Numbered from the stretch's first letter, positions 27,644 through 36,407 are shown. The stretch: DNA of 64,000 nt from Fredinandcohnia onubensis (GCF_031181385.1 NZ_JAPSKV010000006.1:62001-126000); one strand, 5' to 3'. Translations and numbers: made by a program. Notes: generated by a model not told the origin, from the sequence alone.

Positions 27644-27675
27644 AGCAACGTCTATAAAAAAGGCGTTGCTTTTTT
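27644..27675 (+). terminator. Terminator after the FMN reductase gene
   Basis: AGCAACG/CGTTGCT stem followed by seven T residues. Confidence 0.8.
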
Positions 27676-27777
27676 ATTTGCCATTTTTCTAAATCTTTAA
27701 AATCATATCTAAACAATTCTATCTAACTGGTATAATATTGATAGAATCATGAATGACAGGACGGGAGATATATCAGC

Positions 27778-29016
27778 ATGGATCGCATTGAAAGATATCA
27801 GGTACTTTTTAATAAAATCAATCAATATAACTCTGGTGAAAAAGGAATAACTAGAATTGCCTTTACCAATGAAGAACAAACTTGTACACATGCTTTTATG
27901 CGGATGTGTAAAGCTGAAGGATTAGAAATTAGTATGGACCAGTGTGGAAATGTAATTGCTAGGAGAGAAGGAAAAAACAAGGATCTACCGCCGGTGCTAA
28001 TGGGCTCCCATCTTGATACAGTCTACCAAGGTGGAAAATATGACGGAGTAGTGGGTGTTACTGCTGCATTGGAAGTTATAAAAAGGCTCAATGAAAAAGG
28101 AATTGAAACCGCTCACCCAATTGAGATTGTTTCATTTGCCTGTGAGGAATCTGCCAGATTCGGCGTTTCTACTGTAGGAAGTAAGGCGATGACTGGACGA
28201 TTTGATAAAGAGAAATTTAGACATTTAAAAGATCGTGATGGAATTACAATGGAAGAGGCCCTTTCATTATGTGCTCTCGATATTGATAGTGTCGAAGAAG
28301 CTAGCAGAGAAAATGAAGAAATTAAAGCATTCTTTGAATTGCATGTTGAGCAAGGTCCAGTTTTAATGAACAATAACAAAAATATTGGGATTGTGACGGG
28401 AATTGCTGCACCGGTAAGGTTGTTTATTAAAATTAAAGGAACCGCCTCACATTCTGGAACAACCCCAATGCATATGAGAAAAGATGCCCTATTAGGCGCG
28501 TCCGAGATAGCTCTCGAATTAGAGAAAATTGCCAAGGAAGAACAGCATTATGGAACAGTTGCCACTGTTGGAGTCATGGATGTTCATGCAGGTGCAATGA
28601 ATGTGGTGCCAGGTGAAGTGGATATTAAGGTTGATATCCGATCTACTTCCGTAGAGTCAAGACAGAGAGTATTAGACCATTTACATAAAACGATACAAGC
28701 ATTGGAAACAAATAGACAGCTTGAAATAGTGAGCAATGAAATCATAAGTGAAGAACCGGTTTTACTCTCTAAAGAGATAAATGATATTACAGAATCAATT
28801 TGTGAGAGCTTAAATCTTTCCTATCAAAAGATGGCAAGTGGGGCAGGACATGATGCGATGAATATGACCAAGCTATGTCCTACGGGTTTAATTTTTGTAC
28901 CTTCCGTTGATGGACTAAGCCACCATCCGGACGAGTATACCGAGCTTGAAGATATCATGACGGGGATTGACGTGCTGGAAGAGCTAATACTTCATTACTC
29001 AGTCAAGTTGGATTAG
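27778..29016 (+). CDS. M20-family Zn-dependent amidohydrolase (N-carbamoyl-L-amino acid hydrolase/allantoate amidohydrolase type)
   Basis: 412 residues, full length. Metal-binding motifs of the HyuC/AtzC branch are present: GSHLDTVYQGGKYDGVVGV with His and Asp ligands, FACEESARFG with the bridging and catalytic Glu pair, and ELHVEQGPVL. The lid/dimerisation domain contains GTASHSGTTPM. Relatives cleave N-carbamoyl or ureido amide bonds. No hydantoinase or purine gene is adjacent, so the substrate is open. A pseudogene for a sugar-type oxidoreductase follows in the same direction. Confidence 0.85.
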   Translation: MDRIERYQVLFNKINQYNSGEKGITRIAFTNEEQTCTHAFMRMCKAEGLEISMDQCGNVIARREGKNKDLPPVLMGSHLDTVYQGGKYDGVVGVTAALEVIKRLNEKGIETAHPIEIVSFACEESARFGVSTVGSKAMTGRFDKEKFRHLKDRDGITMEEALSLCALDIDSVEEASRENEEIKAFFELHVEQGPVLMNNNKNIGIVTGIAAPVRLFIKIKGTASHSGTTPMHMRKDALLGASEIALELEKIAKEEQHYGTVATVGVMDVHAGAMNVVPGEVDIKVDIRSTSVESRQRVLDHLHKTIQALETNRQLEIVSNEIISEEPVLLSKEINDITESICESLNLSYQKMASGAGHDAMNMTKLCPTGLIFVPSVDGLSHHPDEYTELEDIMTGIDVLEELILHYSVKLD

Positions 29017-29076
29017 TATTCTAAACCATTTGTCATAAGAACATGTGTCTGTTCCACAATAAAAGGAGGGATAAGA

Positions 29077-30172
29077 GTGGTACATGATGGTATGAATTAC
29101 GCGCCAAAGGGAAAACCCAATCCTGTTGTGAAAAAAGGGGAGTTTATAATTGCAGCAGTCTGTCTTGATCATGGACATATTTACGGAATGTGCAATGGAT
29201 TAATTGAGGCAGGTGCTACATTAAAATGGGTGTATGGCCCCGATCCCCTAAAAGTAGATAAGTGTTTGGAGACTTTCCCTGAAGTAATGCAAGCTGAGTC
29301 TTTAGATCAAATTTTATCAGATACAAGTGTTCGGCTTGTGGCTGGTGCAGCGATTCCTTCGAAACGAAGTGAACTTGGTATCCAGGTAATGAATGCAGGA
29401 AAAGACTATTTTACAGACAAAACACCCTTTACTTCATTAAAACAATTGAAAGAAGTAAAGGAAGTTGTAAAACAAACTGGCCAAAAGTACATGGTGTGTA
29501 TTATAGTGAGCGTCTTCATGTTGAGGGAGCTGTATTTGCTGGTGATTTAATCAAAAATGGTGCAATTGGACGTGTCATTCAGGTGACTGGTTTCGGTCCA
29601 CACCGATTAAATGCACCTAGCCGACCAGAATGGTTTTTTAAAAGAGAACAATATGGTGGAATTTTATGTGATATTGGCTCTCATCAAATCGAACAATTTT
29701 TATACTATACGGGTTGTCAGGATGCAAAAGTGTTGCATAGTAAGATAGCAAACTATCATCACCCGCAGTATCCCGAATTAGATGATTTTGGAGATGCAAC
29801 TTTAGTTGGAGATAATGGGGCGACAAATTATTTCCGAGTAGATTGGTTTACTCCTGACGGATTAAGGACCTGGGGTGATGGGAGAATCTTTATTATTGGT
29901 ACAGAAGGAACAATTGAAATCAGGAAATATATCGATCTGGCACGTGAGAATAATGGAAATCACGTCTATTTAGTCAATCAGGATGGGAGCAGTATTTCAA
30001 TGTGTCCGGTAAGGTTGGATATCCGTTCTTCGGGCAGTTCATCTTAGATTGCTTGAACCGTACCGAAATAGCCATGACTCAGGCTCATGCCTTTAAAGTA
30101 GCGGAGTTATGCTTGCGGGCGCAAGAACAAGCAATTGATTTTTATAGAAATGAGCAATTGAAGATGGGATGA
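29077..30172 (+). pseudogene. Gfo/Idh/MocA-family oxidoreductase broken by two frameshifts
   Basis: GTG start after AAAGGAGGGATAAGA. The first frame runs to residue ~139 (KYMV). The reading then continues in another frame as YYSERLHVEGAVFAGDLIKNG, explained by an extra GT in ATGGTGTGTATT near 29491-29502. It shifts again near 30003, where CPVRLDIRSS should read on as KVGYPFFGQFILDCLNRTEIAMTQAHAF to a TGA at 30170-30172. Joined, the product has about 363 residues, normal for the family. It has dinucleotide-binding and substrate domains but an N-terminus that is not a classic GxGxxG. Both breaks are small indels, so sequencing error cannot be excluded. Confidence 0.85.
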
Positions 30173-30230
30173 CAAGTCAAACTTCATAAAACTTCCAACT
30201 ATCCACAACCCCAAAAATCTTGATACAATA

Positions 30231-30303
30231 GGGACAGAGGGACAGGTCCCTTGTCCCAAAATTATTACCTGAAGTGGGACAAGGAACCTGTTCTCGCGAC
30301 CCA
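30231..30303 (+). repeat. GGGACA-type inverted repeat before the LytS-like gene
   Basis: Arms ACAGGTCCCTTGTCCC (30242-30257) and GGGACAAGGAACCTGT (30276-30291) pair at 15 of 16 positions across an 18-nt loop, with flanking GGGACAGAGGG and CGCGACCC. It resembles a GGGACAGG repeat I associate with Bacillus intergenic regions. It lacks a T tract. Confidence 0.6.
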
Positions 30304-30318
30304 AAAAGGAGCATATTT

Positions 30319-32055
30319 ATGTTCGTATTGTTGATTACGTTGTTGGAGCGGTTAGGGATTATTGTTGCGATCGCTTTTATTTTAACTAGATTGAAGTTTT
30401 TTAGAGGGATGATGTATCAGGAGGAGCTGAACCGCTGGCAGAAGCTTGTGGCGATTGTCTTCTTTGGTTTTTTTGGAATTATCGGTACGTATACTGGCTT
30501 AAGCCTGAACACGGAAAGTTTGCAGCTTGACCGGTGGGCATCTGCTTTAACCACCGATGAGGCCTTAGCGAACTCACGGGTAATTGGTGTTGTGCTAGCG
30601 GGCCTTCTTGGGGGCTACAAGGTAGGTTTAGGTGCGGGACTAATTGCAGGAATTCATCGCTTTACCCTGGGAGGGTTTACTGCGTTTTCCTGTGGCTTTG
30701 CATCGATTATTGCTGGTTTTATCTCCGGATACTTTTATAAGAAAAATAAACATGTGAAACTGAGCACAGCATTTATCATTGCAGCCTCTGCGGAAGCTCT
30801 TCAAATGCTGGTTATCTTGCTCTTCTCACGCCCGTTTGAAAAGGCATGGGCTTTAGTTGAGATCATTGGAATTCCGATGATTATCGCAAATGGTCTAGGC
30901 TGTGCACTTTTCCTTATGATTATTAAGAGTGTAATTAATGAGGGAGAACGGGTGGGTGCTGTTCAAGCTCAAAAAACACTGCGGATTGCTGACAAGACGC
31001 TCGCTTATTTACGGAATGGATTGAATCGTGATACAGCCCAGGCTGTTTGCCATATTATTCAGGATGAAATTCAAGCTACAGCTGTTTCGATGACAAACAC
31101 GAACGAAATCCTAGCGCATGTGGGTCTAGGCCATAACCACCACCGTTCACAAATGCCTATTCAAACACAAATTACACAGGAAGTTATTCATAACGGAAAA
31201 ATTGTAATCGCAAACAAAAAGATGATTCAATGTCGAGATGAGAATTGTCCACTCGGCGCTGCTGTGATTGCTCCATTAAAACGTAGAGAAGAAACGATTG
31301 GGACACTAAAATTCTATTTCCGTTCTGAAAAAGAAATTACACCAGTTGTCACAGAACTCATCTCTGGTTTAAGTTCCCTTTTAAGTAATCAGCTTGAAAT
31401 TGCGGAGGCGGACAAGGCATTTCAGCTTGCAAAAGAAGCGGAAATCAAAGTGCTTCAAGCCCAAATCAGTCCGCATTTTCTGTTTAATACATTAAATACG
31501 ATCCTCTCATTAGTAAGGAGAGACCCAACAAAAGCTAGAAAACTACTTGTTTCTTTATCACATTTTTTACGGCAAAACTTATCTGTGACAACACAAAATG
31601 TAACTACCTTAGAGCAGGAATTACGTCATGTTCGAGCTTATTTAGAAATTGAGGAAACAAGGTTTGTAGACAAATTAAAGGTATTTTATAAGGTAGAGGA
31701 AGCAGCATTGTATCAGCATATTCCACCACTTACCCTCCAGCCAATTGTAGAAAATGCAATCAAGCATGGCATGAAGAATCGTGATGGAGACTTTCAGGTC
31801 AGTATTTCCATTCAAAAAGGGAATGACTGTGTTTATGTAAAAGTTGAGGATAATGGAATGGGGATGAGTGAGGAACGAGCTAAGGAAATTTGTGTTACCC
31901 CAATTAAGTCAGAAAAGGGTAGTGGTGTCGCTTTATATAATGTTAATAGAAGACTCACGATGCATTTTGGTGAAAAATCCGCATTAGCAATTAAAAGCGA
32001 AGTAAATAAGGGAACGGAAATCGCTTTTTCAATCCCACTTACGGAGGCTATATAA
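30319..32055 (+). CDS. LytS/BtsS-type sensor histidine kinase
   Basis: 578 residues from ATG 30319 (AAAAAGGAGC upstream). Domain order: six or so N-terminal membrane helices of the 5TMR-LYT type (about 1-200, with VGVGAGLIAG-like GGYKVGLGAGLIAGIHRF), a GAF-like domain (about 220-360), His_kinase QISPHFLFNTLNTI with the phospho-His (about 391), and an HATPase with VENAIKHG. LytS-type kinases sense membrane or extracellular signals such as pyruvate. It is encoded 2 bp before its LytTR-type partner and upstream of a CstA-type transporter, the same composition as E. coli BtsS-BtsR-BtsT. Confidence 0.9.
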   Translation: MFVLLITLLERLGIIVAIAFILTRLKFFRGMMYQEELNRWQKLVAIVFFGFFGIIGTYTGLSLNTESLQLDRWASALTTDEALANSRVIGVVLAGLLGGYKVGLGAGLIAGIHRFTLGGFTAFSCGFASIIAGFISGYFYKKNKHVKLSTAFIIAASAEALQMLVILLFSRPFEKAWALVEIIGIPMIIANGLGCALFLMIIKSVINEGERVGAVQAQKTLRIADKTLAYLRNGLNRDTAQAVCHIIQDEIQATAVSMTNTNEILAHVGLGHNHHRSQMPIQTQITQEVIHNGKIVIANKKMIQCRDENCPLGAAVIAPLKRREETIGTLKFYFRSEKEITPVVTELISGLSSLLSNQLEIAEADKAFQLAKEAEIKVLQAQISPHFLFNTLNTILSLVRRDPTKARKLLVSLSHFLRQNLSVTTQNVTTLEQELRHVRAYLEIEETRFVDKLKVFYKVEEAALYQHIPPLTLQPIVENAIKHGMKNRDGDFQVSISIQKGNDCVYVKVEDNGMGMSEERAKEICVTPIKSEKGSGVALYNVNRRLTMHFGEKSALAIKSEVNKGTEIAFSIPLTEAI

Positions 32056-32056
32056 A

Positions 32057-32788
32057 ATGGAAACAAAAATTAAAATACTCATTGTCGATGATGAATTATA
32101 TAGTCGTGACGAACTGTCACATCTCTTAGATGCGCATCCTTCCATTCAAATAGTCGGTGAAGCAGATTCAGGGGAGGCAGCGATTTTAAAAGCGATCCAA
32201 CTTCAACCAGATGTTGTCTTTTTGGATGTAGAAATGCCAAAGGTTAACGGGATGGATGCAGCAAAAGCCCTTTTGGAATTAAAAAAGTCGCCACTCATTG
32301 TGTTTGCAACCGCCTACCCGGAATTTGCTGTGGAAGCATTCCGTTTTAATGCAATTGACTACTTATTAAAGCCATTTGATGAGGAACAACTAGAAGAAAC
32401 AGTAAAGCGGATCGAAAAACATTTCCAGACGTCTGAGGAAAAGGAAAAAGGAAAGCAAACTGGGAAATTGGCGATTGATTCAAGCGGTGAGATTATCTAT
32501 CTTGAGCCAAAGGATATTTTATACATCGTAAGAGATGAAAAAGTTACCAAGCTCATAACGAAGATAGGAGAATACGAGACAAAAATACAGCTGAAAGATT
32601 TGGAAAGCAGACTTGAATCATTCGGGTTCTTCCGCATTCATAAAAGCTTCCTTGTCAATTTAAAATATGTCACTCGCCTTACACCATGGTTTAACGGTGC
32701 GTATCAATTAGAAATTGAAGGTAGAAGTGAACAGCTCTCAGTTAGTCGAAATTATGTAAAGGCATTAAGAGCGAGCCTAGAAATTTAA
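32057..32788 (+). CDS. LytR/BtsR-type response regulator with LytTR DNA-binding domain
   Basis: 243 residues. The receiver domain (about 1-120) contains VDDELYSRDEL, the phospho-acceptor Asp in VVFLDVEMP (about residue 58) and KPF. The C-terminal LytTR domain includes GFFRIHKSFLVNL and NGAYQLEIEGRSEQLSVSRNYV. Start ATG is 2 bp after the kinase stop, with ACGGAGG inside the kinase gene end. Its probable target is the transporter gene at 32947. Confidence 0.92.
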   Translation: METKIKILIVDDELYSRDELSHLLDAHPSIQIVGEADSGEAAILKAIQLQPDVVFLDVEMPKVNGMDAAKALLELKKSPLIVFATAYPEFAVEAFRFNAIDYLLKPFDEEQLEETVKRIEKHFQTSEEKEKGKQTGKLAIDSSGEIIYLEPKDILYIVRDEKVTKLITKIGEYETKIQLKDLESRLESFGFFRIHKSFLVNLKYVTRLTPWFNGAYQLEIEGRSEQLSVSRNYVKALRASLEI

Positions 32789-32795
32789 ACAAAAA

Positions 32796-32852
32796 GGTAG
32801 AAATTTTGCGTTTTAGTTCACAATTTGGACACGTTATTGTCGAATTTCTACC
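32796..32852. promoter_or_regulatory. Inverted repeat between response regulator and CstA-type gene
   Basis: Perfect 10-bp arms GGTAGAAATT (32796-32805) and AATTTCTACC (32843-32852) with a 37-bp interior. It could be a terminator-like structure of the lyt pair or part of the LytTR-regulated promoter. No canonical LytTR direct repeat was recognised. Confidence 0.4.
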
Positions 32853-32890
32853 TCTTAATCTAAAAACCTCCTAAAACTCATTTAAACTAT

Positions 32891-32913
32891 TATAATTATT
32901 GTAAACGCATTCA
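32891..32913 (+). promoter_or_regulatory. cre (CcpA) box overlapping the start of transcription of the CstA-type gene
   Basis: TTGTAAACGCATTCA (32899-32913) fits the consensus WTGNAANCGNWNNCW at all fixed positions. A -10-like TATAAT (32891-32896) lies directly upstream, so CcpA binding would block initiation or early elongation. A recognisable -35 box is lacking, in keeping with an activator-dependent promoter. Confidence 0.65.
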
Positions 32914-32946
32914 TAAATTATGATTAAGGGAATAGGGGGAAATAGA

Positions 32947-34398
32947 ATGATTACCTTTTTAGCTAGTATAGCTTTGTTAATTGTAGGATACTTTACGTAT
33001 GGTAAATATGTTGAAAAAGTATTCGGAGTGAAGGAAGAACGTACTACACCAGCGTATGTAAATGCTGATGGCGTAGACTATATTCCAATGAGCACAAAGA
33101 AAAACTCGTTGATTCAGTTACTTAATATTGCGGGTACTGGACCAGTATTCGGCCCTATAATGGGAGCGCTTTACGGACCAGTTGCATTCATTTGGATCGT
33201 GGTTGGCTGTATCTTTGCAGGTGCGGTTCATGACTATTTAACTGGTATGATTTCTATTCGAAACAAAGGGGCTCACTTACCAGAGCTTGCAACAAAGTTT
33301 TTAGGGAAAGCAATGAAACACGTTGTAAATGCATTTGCTGTTTTACTATTACTATTAGTTGGTACCGTTTTCGTTTCAACTCCGGCAAGTTTACTAAATC
33401 TATTATTAGATGGAAAAGTTGCTTTAGGAATTCTGATTGCTGCGATTTTCGTCTATTATATTTTGGCAACTTTATTACCAGTAGATAAAATTATCGGACG
33501 TCTTTATCCATGGTTTGGAGCGATCCTTTTAATCAGTGCTGTAGGTATCGGTATTGGTTTAGTAGTTAAGGGAGCACCAATTCCAGAACTTTCATTATCA
33601 AATTTCCATCCTGATAATGCACCAATTTTCCCACTACTATTCTTTACAATCACTTGTGGTGCTTTATCTGGATTCCATGCGACACAAACGCCAATTATTT
33701 CACGTACGACACAAAAGGAAAGCCAAGGTCGTAAAATTTTCTACGGTATGATGATTGCTGAAGGGATTATCGCCATGATTTGGGCAGCAGCAGCAATGAG
33801 CCTATTCGACGGTTATGGTGGTTTACAAGAACTTCTTGCAGCTGGCGGACCAGGAGCAATTGTAAGTGAAGTTTCAACATTAATGCTTGGTGCTGTTGGT
33901 GGAACACTTGCAGTTCTAGGGGTTATCGTATTACCAATCACTTCTGGTGATACTGCATTCCGTAGTGCTCGTATGATTATCGCTGAATATATAAATATGG
34001 CGCAAAAGAAAATGTCTAGCCGTTTATGGATTGCTGTTCCATTATTTGCAATCTCAGTTGTATTAACTCAAATTGACTTCAATATCCTTTGGAGATACTT
34101 TAGCTGGGCGAACCAAGCTACAGCAGTAATTGCCTTATTCGTAGGTGCAATGTACCTATACATTGCGAAAAAGAACTACTGGATTTCACTAATTCCAGGA
34201 ACATTCATGCTTATCATGGTAATCACGTATATCCTAAATGCACAAATCGGTTTCCGATTACCAATGAACATTGCATGGTACGGTGGTTTTGCAGGAACTG
34301 CAATACTACTTGTATTATTCTTCCGTCAAGCTAAGAAGTTAAGAGCAGCAAATCTTCCGCTTGAAGTAGATATCTCAGACTATAACCGGGTGGCTTAA
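32947..34398 (+). CDS. cstA: CstA-family transporter (carbon starvation/pyruvate or peptide transporter)
   Basis: 483 residues from ATG 32947 (AGGGGGAAATAG upstream). It is hydrophobic throughout with about 14 membrane segments. The N-terminal GKYVEKVFGVKEERTTPAYVNADGVDYIPM and NIAGTGPVFGPIMGALYGP, and CGALSGFHATQTPIISRTTQ, are hallmark CstA stretches. E. coli relatives BtsT and CstA import pyruvate, and CstA was also linked to peptide use. At 483 residues it is shorter than the ~700-residue E. coli proteins, as is usual for the short CstA branch. Controlled in all likelihood by the upstream LytS/LytR-type pair and by CcpA. Confidence 0.88.
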   Translation: MITFLASIALLIVGYFTYGKYVEKVFGVKEERTTPAYVNADGVDYIPMSTKKNSLIQLLNIAGTGPVFGPIMGALYGPVAFIWIVVGCIFAGAVHDYLTGMISIRNKGAHLPELATKFLGKAMKHVVNAFAVLLLLLVGTVFVSTPASLLNLLLDGKVALGILIAAIFVYYILATLLPVDKIIGRLYPWFGAILLISAVGIGIGLVVKGAPIPELSLSNFHPDNAPIFPLLFFTITCGALSGFHATQTPIISRTTQKESQGRKIFYGMMIAEGIIAMIWAAAAMSLFDGYGGLQELLAAGGPGAIVSEVSTLMLGAVGGTLAVLGVIVLPITSGDTAFRSARMIIAEYINMAQKKMSSRLWIAVPLFAISVVLTQIDFNILWRYFSWANQATAVIALFVGAMYLYIAKKNYWISLIPGTFMLIMVITYILNAQIGFRLPMNIAWYGGFAGTAILLVLFFRQAKKLRAANLPLEVDISDYNRVA

Positions 34399-34548
34399 AT
34401 GGGTTGCTGTAGTCCTGAATATCGGAAGGTAGTCGAGTCTCAAGAGCAGAAGGTCAATCAGCAAACGAATGACAAAGTTCCTGTTTGGGGAAAGATTGTG
34501 AGCATCTCCATTATTGTTGGAGCCATAATCGCCTTTGTTCTCTTATAA
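34399..34548 (+). CDS. 49-residue single-pass membrane protein linked to the CstA-type gene
   Basis: The ATG starts at the very next base after the CstA-type stop codon, so translation is probably coupled. The product begins MGCCSPEYRKVVESQEQ, continues with a charged segment and ends in one membrane helix (KIVSISIIVGAIIAFVLL). Enterobacterial CstA/BtsT genes are followed by a small partner (YbdD/YjiX). This protein is unlike those in sequence but stands in the same position. The N-terminal Cys pair could bind metal. Start, coupling and the downstream terminator make it a credible gene. Confidence 0.7.
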   Translation: MGCCSPEYRKVVESQEQKVNQQTNDKVPVWGKIVSISIIVGAIIAFVLL

Positions 34549-34554
34549 TGAATC

Positions 34555-34595
34555 AAAAGTGCATGCATTCTTTCATGAATGTATGCACTTTTTTA
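34555..34595 (+). terminator. Terminator of the lytS-lytR-cstA-type locus
   Basis: Long stem AAAAGTGCATGCATTC/GAATGTATGCACTTTT with one G-T pair, followed by T residues. Confidence 0.85.
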
Positions 34596-34718
34596 TATTT
34601 GAGAAACATTTCACAAACTTGTTGATTTCCTATATTTGAAAACTTTAGTACTATAGAAGTAATAAAGGATATCTTTCTGCACAAAATATCAGAAGGACAC
34701 CTAGGGAGGTTCATACAG

Positions 34719-35015
34719 ATGGAAATGACAATTAGTGAAGCAGCTGTAAAATGGTTCAAAGAGGATATAAGTGTAAAAGAAGGGGATAGCGTTCGATTTT
34801 ATCCAATGTTTTACGGAACTAGTCCTGTACAAGAAAAGTACTCATTAGCCTTTTCAACGCATGATGAACCCATCCAAATTCATACAAGTCAAAAGATTGA
34901 TGACATTGAATTTTATGTAGAAGAGGATGACATTTGGTTCTTTAACGGCCATAACCTTATAGTTGACTATAATCCAGATAAAGATGAAATAGAATATCAA
35001 TACCCAAAACCATAG
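34719..35015 (+). CDS. HesB/YneR-like protein lacking all cysteines
   Basis: 98 residues, ATG after TAGGGAGG. The fold of HesB/IscA-like proteins is recognisable (MTISEAAVKWFKEDI at the start, DDIEFYVEEDDIWFFNGHNLIVDYN near the end). The protein contains no cysteine, so it cannot ligate iron-sulfur clusters as IscA does. Bacillus YneR-type members share this condition. Function unknown. Probably monocistronic, with a hairpin at 35014. Confidence 0.75.
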   Translation: MEMTISEAAVKWFKEDISVKEGDSVRFYPMFYGTSPVQEKYSLAFSTHDEPIQIHTSQKIDDIEFYVEEDDIWFFNGHNLIVDYNPDKDEIEYQYPKP

Positions 35016-35046
35016 GCTCACGACAAGTGAGCCTTTAATTATTTTT
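35014..35046 (+). terminator. Terminator after the HesB-like gene
   Basis: AGGCTCAC/GTGAGCCT stem begins at the stop codon and is followed by a T-rich stretch. Confidence 0.65.
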
Positions 35047-35050
35047 ACGA

Positions 35051-35066
35051 TGTGATTCGAATCACG
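35051..35066. promoter_or_regulatory. FNR/CRP-type box upstream of the DUF438 gene
   Basis: TGTGATTCGAATCACG is an almost perfect TGTGA-N6-TCACA palindrome, the binding sequence of Bacillus Fnr and its relatives. It lies about 80 bp before the start codon at 35146. Confidence 0.65.
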
Positions 35067-35078
35067 AACCAATTCTTA

Positions 35079-35129
35079 AAACTATGCTATTTTCAAACAT
35101 AACAGGTATTTTTCAATATTGCATAGTTT
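35079..35129. promoter_or_regulatory. Long inverted repeat in the 5' region of the DUF438 gene
   Basis: Arms AAACTATGC (35079-35087) and GCATAGTTT (35121-35129), 33 bp apart. The second arm ends just before the AAAGGAGA ribosome site, so an RNA hairpin could affect translation, or the arms could be operator halves. Confidence 0.45.
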
Positions 35130-35145
35130 GAAAGGAGAAATTCGT

Positions 35146-36369
35146 GTGAGTGAACTTATTAATAACCGTGAACAAAATAAAATCAGTGACCAAGAGCGTG
35201 AGGCACTTATAAAACAAAGCTTTAAAGATTTACATAACGGTAAATCTGTTGAAGAGATAAAATCTCAATTAAAGGATAAAGTGGGCTATATAACGATTGG
35301 GGAAGTATCGAGGCTCCAACATGCATTAATGGAAGAAGAAAATATCCAGGCACATGAGGCAACGGAAATTTGTTCAAAGCATAGGGAGATTTTTAAGGAT
35401 TTTATAGAAGATACGATCAATCGTCACCCAGAAGAACAACCTGGACATCCTGTGTATACGTTTCATCTTGAAAATAGAGAGCTTGAAAAGCTAGTAAGTA
35501 AAATTAAAGAGCATTTACAGGTATTTGAAGCTGATGATCATAATGAAAATAGACTAAAGTTACTCGGTGATTGTAATCTTTTACTGGATATCCGAAAGCA
35601 TTATGAACGAAAAGAACAGCTTCTCTTCCCATATTTAGAAAAATATGGCATATATGGCCCGACAAATATGATGTGGAAGATTGATGATTTTATTGTAGAT
35701 GCAATAAAAGATGCTAAAAGAATGCTTACAGAATATGATGGGGATAAACAGTCAGTTGTGGAGGTTATTAACTTTTTTGCCGATCAAATTGACGAAATGA
35801 TTTATCGCGAAGAAAATATCCTCTTTCCAATGTCGTTAAATAATTTAACAGAGGACGAATGGTTAAAAATTGCTCAAGAAAGTGATGAAATCGGTTTTTG
35901 TTTGATCTCTCCAGAAGATTGGAAGCCTGAGCGAAGTATGATAGATGACGAGCAAGTGACGTCAAAAGGATTTATTAAAATGGAAACAGGTATCCTGTCC
36001 CTTAAACAACTTGAATTACTATTAAACCATTTACCGGTAGATATTACGTTTATTGATAAAGATGACGTCGTTCGCTACTTCTCGAAAGGAAAAGAGCGTA
36101 TCTTTGCTAGGACGAAGGCTGTGATTGGCAGAACCGTTCAAAACTGCCATCCGCCTAGAAGTGTTCATGTCGTCGAAGATCTGCTAGAGGACTTTAAAGC
36201 AGGAAGAAAAGATGTTGAAGATTTCTGGATCAAAGCGAAAGGAAAATATGTGTTTATCCGATATTTTGCGGTCCGTGATGAGGATGGAGAATATATCGGA
36301 ACGATGGAATTCTCTCAAAATATTGCTCCAATCCAGGAAATTGAAGGGGAAAAACGGATTTTATCATAG
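35146..36369 (+). CDS. DUF438 - hemerythrin - PAS domain protein
   Basis: 407 residues from GTG 35146, set by AAAGGAGA; an in-frame ATG-like start at 35119 lies inside the upstream hairpin. Domain order: DUF438 helix bundle (about 10-75), hemerythrin-like HHE region (about 80-235, with HPVYTFHLENREL, IRKHYERKEQLLFPYLE and MIYREENILFPM giving His/Glu metal ligands), and a C-terminal PAS-like domain (about 285-400, with VDITFIDKDDVVRYFSKGKERIF and GRTVQNCHPP). Hemerythrin carboxylates bind a di-iron centre that reacts with O2 or NO. With an FNR-like box upstream, a role in low oxygen or nitrosative stress is likely; whether it signals or repairs is unknown. Confidence 0.85.
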   Translation: MSELINNREQNKISDQEREALIKQSFKDLHNGKSVEEIKSQLKDKVGYITIGEVSRLQHALMEEENIQAHEATEICSKHREIFKDFIEDTINRHPEEQPGHPVYTFHLENRELEKLVSKIKEHLQVFEADDHNENRLKLLGDCNLLLDIRKHYERKEQLLFPYLEKYGIYGPTNMMWKIDDFIVDAIKDAKRMLTEYDGDKQSVVEVINFFADQIDEMIYREENILFPMSLNNLTEDEWLKIAQESDEIGFCLISPEDWKPERSMIDDEQVTSKGFIKMETGILSLKQLELLLNHLPVDITFIDKDDVVRYFSKGKERIFARTKAVIGRTVQNCHPPRSVHVVEDLLEDFKAGRKDVEDFWIKAKGKYVFIRYFAVRDEDGEYIGTMEFSQNIAPIQEIEGEKRILS

Positions 36370-36377
36370 GAAAGTGA

Positions 36378-36407
36378 AAAATGCTGACAGCTCAATGTCA
36401 GCATTTT
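36378..36407. terminator. Bidirectional terminator between convergent genes
   Basis: AAAATGCTGACA/TGTCAGCATTTT stem, T tract on the plus strand and A tract on the other, between the stops at 36369 and 36408. Confidence 0.85.

Noticed and set aside
30231-30303. Terminator after the broken oxidoreductase gene
   Set aside because: The stem is strong but there is no T tract; it fits a dispersed repeat better.
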